Shown here: positions 8,985 to 14,605 of the stretch, in pieces
Layout: each line of letters begins with the position of its first letter
How positions within the stretch are numbered: position 1 is the first letter of the stretch
Program-made: the position numbers and the translations under genes
Assembly (NCBI GenBank): GCA_022736605.1
Contig: DZDB01000032.1
Span: 1 to 16,386 of the forward strand
DNA from: Sideroxydans lithotrophicus
GTDB taxonomy: Bacteria > Pseudomonadota > Gammaproteobacteria > Burkholderiales > Sulfuriferulaceae
Direction: 5' to 3'
DNA length: 16,386 nucleotides
Notes under the pieces: generated by a model
What the model was told of the DNA's origin: nothing
Databases searched by the model: none
Seen by the model: the letters and a program-made list of their open reading frames with translations, nothing else

Positions 8985-9020
8985 CCCACTCCCCCCCACA
9001 ATTCACCACTACGACCCACT
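8985..9020 (-). promoter_or_regulatory. MraZ operator: four GTGG-type boxes with 10-bp period
   Basis: On the minus strand, AGTGGG (9015-9020), AGTGGT (9005-9010), TGTGGG (8995-9000) and AGTGGG (8985-8990) recur exactly every 10 bp. This matches the known E. coli MraZ site, which is direct TGGGN repeats separated by 5 nt. The first box overlaps the -10 hexamer of the mraZ promoter and the rest lie over and after the transcription start, a layout suited to repression. The box at 9005-9010 is the only imperfect one. Confidence 0.85.
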
Positions 9021-9046
9021 ATAGTTAAAATAAAGGGGAGGGTCAA
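9018..9046 (-). promoter_or_regulatory. sigma70 promoter of mraZ and the dcw operon
   Basis: On the minus strand, TTGACC (9041-9046) and TATAGT (9018-9023) are separated by exactly 17 nt, close to consensus. Transcription would start near 9011, leaving an untranslated leader of about 64 nt before the mraZ ATG at 8947. The DNA upstream of the -35 is AT-rich compared with the flanking genes, which could help the promoter. Confidence 0.82.
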
Positions 9047-9198
9047 GCAGATAAAAGGCAGTTTCGCAAGAATTTACAATCACTTACGACGCATTAGTAA
9101 ATGCTAATAAGCAATCAAAAATAAGCACATAGCGGATTATTTGAAGGCTGGATATCAGGAGTTGATGCGAGCGCGCAGCGTAATACACCTAAATTTTT

Positions 9199-9774
9199 TC
9201 AGGTACTACATCCGCCAGATGGATGGGACAGTGGATAACGCACGTCGATGACATCGATTTCACGCAGACCCGCCGGGCTCTGGAAGCGTACACGGTCGCC
9301 CGCACGCGTTTTGAGCAGGGCGCGCGCCAGTGGCGACACCCAGTTGATGCGACCCTGAGCCGGATCGGCTTCATCCACACCGACAATCTGGTATTGGTGC
9401 TCATGGCCGTCGGCCTCGGCGACCGTCACCGTGGCGCCAAAAAACACCTGCTCGATCCCCTGCTGGGTGGCGGGATCGACGACTTCCGGGTTGTCCAGAC
9501 GCCTGGTTAAATAGCGCAGCCGCCGGTCGATTTCGCGCAGGCGCTTTTTGCCGTAAATATAGTCGCCATTTTCCGAACGGTCGCCATTCCCCGCCGCCCA
9601 CGATACGATTTCAACCACCTGCGGCCGATCCACCTTGAGCAGCTGGTCGAATTCCGCCTTGAGCAGCGCATAGCCGCGCGGCGTCAGGTAATTTTTGACG
9701 CCTGCGGGCCATTGCGGCTCGGCCACGAGCTCGTTTTCGTCAGCGTCGGTTTCTTTGGTGAAGGCTTTGCTCAT
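9199..9774 (-). CDS. greB: GreB, transcript cleavage factor
   Basis: The 191-residue product is longer than E. coli GreB (158) at both ends but has the whole fold. A coiled-coil N-terminal domain from about residue 28 has the tip sequence GDRSENGDY (64-72), with acidic D65 and E68 placed to hold the second Mg2+ in the RNA polymerase active site. YGKKRLREIDRRLRYL (74-89), typical of GreB rather than GreA, follows, then the C-terminal FKBP-like domain. GreB rescues backtracked RNA polymerase by stimulating cleavage of the nascent RNA. The ATG at 9774 gives the familiar MSKAFTKETD start. No Shine-Dalgarno is visible upstream. It lies 53 nt after the rnpB 3' end on the same strand. Confidence 0.95.
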   Translation of the reverse strand: MSKAFTKETDADENELVAEPQWPAGVKNYLTPRGYALLKAEFDQLLKVDRPQVVEIVSWAAGNGDRSENGDYIYGKKRLREIDRRLRYLTRRLDNPEVVDPATQQGIEQVFFGATVTVAEADGHEHQYQIVGVDEADPAQGRINWVSPLARALLKTRAGDRVRFQSPAGLREIDVIDVRYPLSHPSGGCST

Positions 9775-9827
9775 GATCGGGCACTGCGCTTGATGGCTGC
9801 TGCGCGGGATGCGTGCAGCGAAAATTC

Positions 9828-10120
9828 AGGTGAAGCTGGCCGATAAGCCGGGTTTTGTCGTGGACAGTCATTCCTCTAGGCCGCCGGTTACCCGACGGCT
9901 CAAGCAGCCTACCCGCAGACTCAGCGAGCCGCTTCATCGTCTGCCTATTTGGCCTTGCTCCGGATGGAGGTTACCGCGTTTCACCGTAACTGAATACGCT
10001 CGTCTCTGTGGCCCTGGTCCTCGCCTCACGGCGGCCGGTCGTTAACCGGCATCCTGCTCTGTGGAGCCCGGACTTTCCTCCCCCCCGGTTGCCCGGGGCG
10101 GCGACTGCCTGGCCAGCTTC
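9828..10120 (-). ncRNA. rnpB: RNase P RNA (A-type, compact)
   Basis: Read on the minus strand, this is the catalytic RNA of RNase P, which trims tRNA 5' leaders. The ends form a perfect 10-bp P1 helix, with GAAGCTGGCC at 10120-10111 pairing with GGCCAGCTTC at 9841-9832. Universal core blocks are present: GAGGAAAGTCCGGGCTCC, ACAGAGA, GGTGAAACGCGGTAACC, GGAGCAAGGCCAAATAGG, GGGTAGGCTGCTTGAGCC, GAATGACTGTCCACGAC and CCGGCTTATCGGCC. The length of about 293 nt is well below the 377 nt of E. coli, because P3 and the distal hairpins of the specificity domain are short. The 3' end is set by analogy with the E. coli ...CACCU end and could be a few bases off. Confidence 0.96.
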
Positions 10121-10126
10121 ATTGCC

Positions 10127-10155
10127 ATTTTAGCATCAATGCCGCGCCGTCCGGC
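10127..10155 (-). promoter_or_regulatory. Putative rnpB promoter (extended -10)
   Basis: On the minus strand, TAAAAT (10127-10132) lies 6 nt before the predicted first base of rnpB at 10120 and is preceded by TGC (10133-10135), giving an extended -10. The matching -35 position (10150-10155, GCCGGA) is poor, which is common when an extended -10 is present. The promoter is divergent from the plus-strand promoter at 10168-10196. Confidence 0.6.
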
Positions 10156-10167
10156 AGCGATAAGGCC

Positions 10168-10196
10168 TTGACAGAACAGGATAGATTATCTATGCA
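10168..10196 (+). promoter_or_regulatory. Putative sigma70 promoter for the DUF1269-like gene
   Basis: A perfect -35 hexamer TTGACA (10168-10173) is followed after 17 nt by TATGCA (10191-10196). Transcription from about 10203 would give a leader of about 62 nt before the ATG at 10265. The -10 overlaps a perfect dyad at 10181-10193. The -35 regions of this promoter and the rnpB promoter are only about 12 bp apart, so the two may interfere with each other. Confidence 0.6.
10181..10193. promoter_or_regulatory. Operator-like dyad in the promoter spacer
   Basis: ATAGAT (10181-10186) and ATCTAT (10188-10193) form a perfect 6-bp inverted repeat around one base. It fills the end of the -10/-35 spacer and overlaps the first half of the -10 hexamer of the plus-strand promoter. 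A bound protein would block RNA polymerase. No regulator can be named. Confidence 0.4.
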
Positions 10197-10264
10197 GAGA
10201 ACATGCAGCGCTTTCCTGCGCCCCCCCATTACAGACGTGCCGCCTGCATGCAGCCAAGGAGACC

Positions 10265-10780
10265 ATGATGAGACGCAGACTCTATTTCATGTTGCCGGAC
10301 ACCTATAGCGCCAGACAGATCGCCGATGAGTTGTTGCTGGCGCGTATCGAAATCGGTCATATTCACGTCATGGCCAAGGACGGCGTGTCGCTAGACGGCC
10401 TGCACGAAGCGTCCATTCTGCAAAAAAGTGACTTTGTGCACGGCGTGGAAAGCGGCCTGGTGATCGGTGGCGCCGCCGGTATCGTTGCGGGCGTGGTCGC
10501 GCTACTGTATCCGCCGTCGGGCGTGACCTTGCACCTGGTCAGCATACTGATTACGGCCTTGCTCGGCGCCGGTATCGGTGCCTGGGTGTCGAGCATGATC
10601 GCCAGCTCGGCGCCCAATTCACGTCTGAAGCACTACGCCAGCGCCATTGAAGCTGGCGGCGTATTGATGATGGTCGATGTGCCCAGTGGCCGCGTCGCCG
10701 AGATCCAGCAGTTGGTCAGTCGTCGCCATCCCGAAGCACGCAGCAGCCAGCCCGATCCGACCATTCCGGCCTTCCCCTGA
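10265..10780 (+). CDS. DUF1269-like small membrane protein
   Basis: The 171-residue product begins with RRRLYFMLPDTYSARQ and has LLLARIEIGHIHVMAKDG and ASILQKSDFVHG, a pattern I recall from proteobacterial proteins annotated DUF1269. Its function is unknown. The N-terminal part (about 1-60) looks like a small alpha/beta domain. A glycine-rich double hydrophobic hairpin lies at about 63-82 and 87-112, and a soluble C-terminal tail contains VLMMVDVPSGRVAEIQQLV. The soluble domain, split by a Gly-rich membrane hairpin, resembles that of stress-induced membrane proteins. AAGGAG at 10256-10261 is only 3 nt from the ATG at 10265 but 6 nt from the second ATG at 10268, so the real start may be 10268. 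It has its own promoter and a hairpin after the stop. Confidence 0.8.
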   Translation: MMRRRLYFMLPDTYSARQIADELLLARIEIGHIHVMAKDGVSLDGLHEASILQKSDFVHGVESGLVIGGAAGIVAGVVALLYPPSGVTLHLVSILITALLGAGIGAWVSSMIASSAPNSRLKHYASAIEAGGVLMMVDVPSGRVAEIQQLVSRRHPEARSSQPDPTIPAFP

Positions 10781-10787
10781 CCGTAGC

Positions 10788-10812
10788 GCGCTGGTGGATT
10801 TACCACCAGCGC
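10788..10812 (+). terminator. Perfect 10-bp hairpin after the DUF1269-like gene
   Basis: GCGCTGGTGG (10788-10797) and CCACCAGCGC (10803-10812) pair perfectly around the loop ATTTA, starting 7 nt after the stop codon. The run that follows (AGTTGGTTGA) has no true U-tract, so termination may be partial, or the hairpin may mainly protect the 3' end of the mRNA. It is the strongest hairpin I found outside rnpB. Confidence 0.6.
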
Positions 10813-10896
10813 AGTTGGTTGATATCCCCCAATTCAACGGTTCACTTCCCCCGTCCCCGCCGCAACACCACAAAACAGATTTTCAATATCAATGGC

Positions 10897-10927
10897 TTGG
10901 CACATTGGCATGGTATGTGTTTATAGC
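10897..10927 (+). promoter_or_regulatory. Weak candidate promoter for the secreted-protein/kinase operon
   Basis: TTGGCA (10897-10902) could act as a -35, with TATAGC (10922-10927) after 19 nt or TTATAG after 18 nt. Spacing is long, so the call is tentative. The -35 sits between the arms CAATG (10890-10894) and CATTG (10903-10907), and a second TTGGCA begins at 10905. No good sigma54 element (GG and GC 10 bp apart) was found in 10781-10969. Confidence 0.3.
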
Positions 10928-10969
10928 AAGGCAAGCGACCGTCCGAGTCGTCCATCTTGAGGAACAGCC

Positions 10970-11686
10970 ATGCACACAAACCGACCCACCCCATCCCTGC
11001 TCGCGGCAGCGCTGTGTATCGCACTCATGCCATTTGCCACCAGCAGCCAGGCCGCACCGGCAGCAGCGCCACCACTACACGCCAAAGCTGCCGTCCGCAG
11101 TGCCAGCGAACAGTCGCTGTTCCACACCACACGCCTGCTGGCAGCGGGCGACGTGAACGGCGCCAAAGTTGAACTGCATCGTGCCGAACGCGCCCTGCGC
11201 CAGGACGCCCTGACCAACGACCGGATCGCGCGCGCTGAAGCCACCCACCTGCTGCGCGATGCGCACCAGCTCGAACGCCATATCCAGCGCGGGGATGCTG
11301 ACAGCCAGCGCCTGGCGCAGACGCTGTGGCGTAAAAGCGCTGCGCTGGCCGAGCGCCGTGCGGCCTATCTGGGCGACGCCTGGCCGCGCGTCATGCACGA
11401 CCATCCCGTCAAATCGCAACTGATCGACGCGCGACTGTATCTGCACTACGCCCAAATCGAAGAATTTACTGCACACAACCAGTCGGCCGCCGACGAATAC
11501 CTCTACCAGGCGCAAAGCCATGTCAGCCGGGCACACGAAATCGCCTTCCAGCGACGCCAGCCGATCATGCAAATCACCGGCCTGCAAAAACACATCGCCG
11601 CACTCGCTGCCGCGCCGCCCGCACACCGCAAGCTGACGCAATTCAAGCTGCGGCGCGGCGAGTTGAGCATCCTGATTGACCAGTGA
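10970..11686 (+). CDS. Secreted, helix-rich protein of unknown function, linked to a two-component system
   Basis: I do not recognise this 238-residue protein. A classic signal peptide is visible, with an RP-containing start, hydrophobic core LLAAALCIALMPFA (about 10-23) and likely cleavage after SSQA at about residue 28. The mature protein is very rich in Ala, Arg, Gln and His and looks almost wholly alpha-helical, with stretches such as AKVELHRAERAL and AADEYLYQAQSHVSRAHE. It has no cysteine and no catalytic motif I know. The layout vaguely recalls YfdX-type periplasmic helical proteins, but I cannot support that assignment. GAGGAA lies about 6 nt before the ATG. The stop overlaps the kinase start (TGATG), which suggests joint translation and perhaps a role as a periplasmic partner of the sensor. 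Confidence 0.85.
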   Translation: MHTNRPTPSLLAAALCIALMPFATSSQAAPAAAPPLHAKAAVRSASEQSLFHTTRLLAAGDVNGAKVELHRAERALRQDALTNDRIARAEATHLLRDAHQLERHIQRGDADSQRLAQTLWRKSAALAERRAAYLGDAWPRVMHDHPVKSQLIDARLYLHYAQIEEFTAHNQSAADEYLYQAQSHVSRAHEIAFQRRQPIMQITGLQKHIAALAAAPPAHRKLTQFKLRRGELSILIDQ

Positions 11687-13203
11687 TGCACATCCCGCTT
11701 GCCTGGCACCGCAAAACCGGCTTGAATGGCGGGCATGTCCTGCCTGCCGCCAGCCCGATGTCCCGTTCCCTGATTCTGCGTTCACTGTGGTTGCCCAGTC
11801 TGATACTCGGCATCGGCGTGGTGCTGGCGCTGGCGTTGGTGAGCCTGAGCGCCTGGCGCGCCGAGAGCCGCATGCAGATCATGCAAAGCCATATGCAGCA
11901 TATTCTAGCGCTGCAACGTCTGGCTCAAACTATCGGGCAAGACGCTTTACGTCCCATCGACCCCGCCACACCCCTCAGCCCCACCACGCGCCAGGCACTC
12001 GACAGCCAGCTGACACAGATTCTCAACGCTGACCACTATCGCGCCACCCACACCCCCATCGTCCTCAAACAACTCCGCCGCGACATCGCACTGCCCGGCG
12101 CCAGCCACGCCACGATGCTGGATGCACTGAATCAAATACGCCAGCGCATCACTGCGGAAACCACCGCCCACGCCACGCTGGTGAGCGTTGTACAGCAATC
12201 ATCCCAGCTCGAATTCAAACTCACGCTGGCACTGGCGGCCGGCTTGCCGCTGCTGATCCTCGCCATCCTGTTTTTACTGCGTCACCAGGTCAGCGTGCCG
12301 CTGCGCGATCTGGGCCAACTGATGCGCGGCCTGTCGCGGCAAAATTACGCCAGCGCACCGACCCAGCACGCCGGTGCAATGATCAAACCCTTATTGCTGC
12401 GCTACAACCATTTAGTCAGCCGCCTGTCCGAGCTCGAGGCCGAACACCAGAACCGCGAAACCACGCTGGAGCAGCAAGTGCGCGACGCCAGCGGCACGCT
12501 GCTGGCGCAACAGCAACGCCTGGCGCAGGCGGAAAAACTCGCCACCGTCGGCGAAGTCGCGGCGGGCATTGCGCATGAGCTGCGCAACCCGCTGTCCGGC
12601 ATCCAGCTGGCGCTGGTCAATCTGCGCAGCGAAACCACCTCGTCCGACCACCTCGAACGCCTTGACCTGGTGCTGGACGAACTCAACCGCATCAACCGCC
12701 TGCTCAACGGCCTGCTCGACCAGGCGCGCCATCGTCCCGAGGCCGCCAGCACGGTCAATCTCGCAGAATTGTGCCAGGCCGTCGCAGCGCTGGCGCGCTA
12801 TCAGTTGCCCGCCCAAATCCGGCTGGAAACACAAGTGCCTGAAGCGCTGAACTGCCTGCTGCCCGCCGATGGCCTGCGCCAGGCGCTGCTCAATCTGATC
12901 CTGAACGCCCGCAACGCACTCGGCAGCGCACCCGGTATCATTCGGCTGCAGGCACAGCGCAGCGAAGCTCACAACATCGAACTGACGGTCAGCGACAACG
13001 GTCCGGGCTTTCCTGCCGTCCTGCTCAGCAGCGCGGCGCGGCCATTTTTGTCCGGCCATGAAAACGGCACCGGCCTCGGGCTGGCGGTGACACGGCGTTT
13101 TATCAATGGCCTGGGCGGGCAATTAAGCCTGAGCAACCAACCCGGCGGCGGCGCGCGCGTGAGCCTGCGCATCCCCTGCCCCAGCGTTTCCGAAAGCACA
13201 TGA
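11683..13203 (+). CDS. Membrane sensor histidine kinase, NtrB/ZraS-like
   Basis: The 506-residue product senses a signal at the membrane and phosphorylates the regulator encoded next. TM1 is at about 34-57 and TM2 at about 179-199; the roughly 120-residue helical region between them is the periplasmic sensor and matches no domain I know. A HAMP-like linker (about 200-255) and a coiled coil (about 250-285) follow. The HisKA helix has the phospho-accepting H298 in AHELRNP. The ATPase domain has the N-box Asn N408 in NLILNARNA, the G1 box DNGPG (438-442) and the G2 box GTGLGL (462-467). No PAS domain is present. The start is uncertain: GTG 11683, ATG 11686 (overlapping the upstream stop) or ATG 11758, just before TM1. 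The 3' end overlaps the regulator by 4 nt. Confidence 0.93.
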   Translation: MMHIPLAWHRKTGLNGGHVLPAASPMSRSLILRSLWLPSLILGIGVVLALALVSLSAWRAESRMQIMQSHMQHILALQRLAQTIGQDALRPIDPATPLSPTTRQALDSQLTQILNADHYRATHTPIVLKQLRRDIALPGASHATMLDALNQIRQRITAETTAHATLVSVVQQSSQLEFKLTLALAAGLPLLILAILFLLRHQVSVPLRDLGQLMRGLSRQNYASAPTQHAGAMIKPLLLRYNHLVSRLSELEAEHQNRETTLEQQVRDASGTLLAQQQRLAQAEKLATVGEVAAGIAHELRNPLSGIQLALVNLRSETTSSDHLERLDLVLDELNRINRLLNGLLDQARHRPEAASTVNLAELCQAVAALARYQLPAQIRLETQVPEALNCLLPADGLRQALLNLILNARNALGSAPGIIRLQAQRSEAHNIELTVSDNGPGFPAVLLSSAARPFLSGHENGTGLGLAVTRRFINGLGGQLSLSNQPGGGARVSLRIPCPSVSEST

Positions 13204-14600
13204 TGGCCGATAGCCTGTTGATTATTGAAGACGAAGCCCTGCTCGGCGCCGAACTGCAACGCCATTTTCGCCGCGACGGCTGGGAGGTGAGCTGGGCGCG
13301 CAGCATCGCCGATGCGCAAACCCTGTTGTTCAGCGACGAACTCGCGCCGCTGGTGGTGCTGTCGGACATGAATTTGCCCGACGGCAACGGCCTGGATTTT
13401 CTCGAACAGGCGCGCCAGCAAAACATCAGCGCCGAGTGGATTTTCATTACCGGCTACGGCACCGTGCCGGATTCGGTGCGCGCGCTCAAGCTTGGCGCGC
13501 TGGATTTTCTCACCAAGCCGTGCGACCTGGAGCGGCTGGCGCTGATTATCGCCGGTGCCACGCGCAGCGGACGGGCGCAGCGCCGCGTCTCGGACCAGGT
13601 GGCGGCACAATCGCGGCGCTACAGCGTCGACAGTTTCAGCGGTGACAGCGCCGCTGCGGTCGGCACCCGCGACATGCTCACGCGGCTCGCGGCGGTGCCG
13701 TATTCGGCACTGCTCATCAGCGGCGAAACCGGCACCGGCAAAGGCCTGGCGGCACGCATCCTGCACCACAGCGGCAGCCGCGCCAACGCCCCACTAGTCG
13801 AGGTGAACTGCGCCGCGATTCCGCACGAACTGATGGAAGCCGAGCTGTTCGGCCATGAAGCCGGGGCGTTTACCAGTGCCAAGGCGCGGCGCCGCGGCCT
13901 GCTCGAACAGGCCGATGGCGGCACGCTGTTCCTCGACGAACTGGGCGAGCTGGCGCTCGACCTGCAAGCCAAGCTGCTCACCGCCATCGAGGATAAAGTG
14001 ATTCGCCGGGTTGGCGGCGAACGTGAAATCCGTCTCGACGTGCAGATTATCGCCGCGACCAACCAGGATCTGCACAGCGCCATCACCGAGCGTCGCTTTC
14101 GCGAAGATCTCTACCACCGCCTCGCGGTATTCCAGCTCGCCCTCCCGCCGTTGCGCCAGCGCCGCGCGGATATCCGTGCCCTGAGCCAGCGCTTCGTCAC
14201 CGAATTCAACCACAAGGCAGGCAAGAAAATCAGCCGCATTCCCGACCTTGCCTGGCAATTGCTGGAACAGCACAGCTGGCCCGGCAACGTGCGCGAACTG
14301 CGCAACGCCATCGAACGCGCGGTACTGCTGAGCAGCGGCACGGCGCTGGAAACCGACTGGCTGCAACTCGCGCCCCAGCGCGCCAGCCTGCCAGTGGCGG
14401 ACAACACCGATCAGCTGTGCCTGACACTGGACGGCAGCATGGCGCTCGACGACATGGATAAATACATCATCCAGAGCGCGTTGGCGCGACATGCCTACAA
14501 CGTCACCGCCACCGCCCGCGCACTCGGCACCACGCGCGAAACGCTGCGTTACCGGGTCGAAAAATACGGCCTTAAATCGGGTAGCCGCGATGCGGATTAA
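13200..14600 (+). CDS. NtrC-family sigma54-dependent response regulator
   Basis: The 466-residue protein has the three NtrC-type domains. The receiver has E10, D11, phospho-acceptor D56 in LSDMNLPDG, T84 and K106. The AAA+ domain has Walker A GETGTGKG (175-182), Walker B GGTLFLDE (240-247) and the arginine-bearing FREDLYHRL (300-308). The Fis-type helix-turn-helix is at about 425-457 (NVTATARALGTTRETLRYRV). The loop that touches sigma54, normally GAFTGA, reads GAFTSA (222-227, Ser codon AGT at 13875-13877). The domain set implies activation of sigma54 promoters after phosphorylation by the upstream kinase. ATG 13200 overlaps the kinase stop (ATGA); a second ATG follows at 13203. The ClC gene starts 5 nt after the stop. 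Confidence 0.95.
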   Translation: MMADSLLIIEDEALLGAELQRHFRRDGWEVSWARSIADAQTLLFSDELAPLVVLSDMNLPDGNGLDFLEQARQQNISAEWIFITGYGTVPDSVRALKLGALDFLTKPCDLERLALIIAGATRSGRAQRRVSDQVAAQSRRYSVDSFSGDSAAAVGTRDMLTRLAAVPYSALLISGETGTGKGLAARILHHSGSRANAPLVEVNCAAIPHELMEAELFGHEAGAFTSAKARRRGLLEQADGGTLFLDELGELALDLQAKLLTAIEDKVIRRVGGEREIRLDVQIIAATNQDLHSAITERRFREDLYHRLAVFQLALPPLRQRRADIRALSQRFVTEFNHKAGKKISRIPDLAWQLLEQHSWPGNVRELRNAIERAVLLSSGTALETDWLQLAPQRASLPVADNTDQLCLTLDGSMALDDMDKYIIQSALARHAYNVTATARALGTTRETLRYRVEKYGLKSGSRDAD

Positions 14601-14605
14601 ACGCC

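Noticed and set aside
9093..9108. ATTAG...CTAAT inverted repeat between greB and mraZ
   Set aside because: A 5-bp dyad with a 6-nt loop in AT-rich DNA is likely by chance, and it lies about 50 bp upstream of the mraZ -35 with nothing else to support it.
9188..9205. ACCT...AGGT inverted repeat with a T-run at the end of greB
   Set aside because: The stem is only about 4 bp, overlaps the greB stop codon, and the T-run lies in the loop, so it does not make a believable terminator.
9807..9816. GC-rich stretch between rnpB and greB that could fold with neighbouring bases (GCTGC...GCAGC)
   Set aside because: The stem is 5 bp with an 11-nt loop and is not followed by a U-run, so I do not call it a terminator.
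10819..10892. TTGATAT and ATATCAA arms about 60 nt apart before the secreted-protein gene
   Set aside because: Seven-base arms this far apart are weak evidence, and the flanks do not extend the match.
10898..10913. TGGCAC resembling the -24 half of a sigma54 promoter, tempting because a sigma54-type regulator is encoded nearby
   Set aside because: The GC pair expected 10 bp further on is absent (TG stands there), and the second TTGGCA copy also lacks it.
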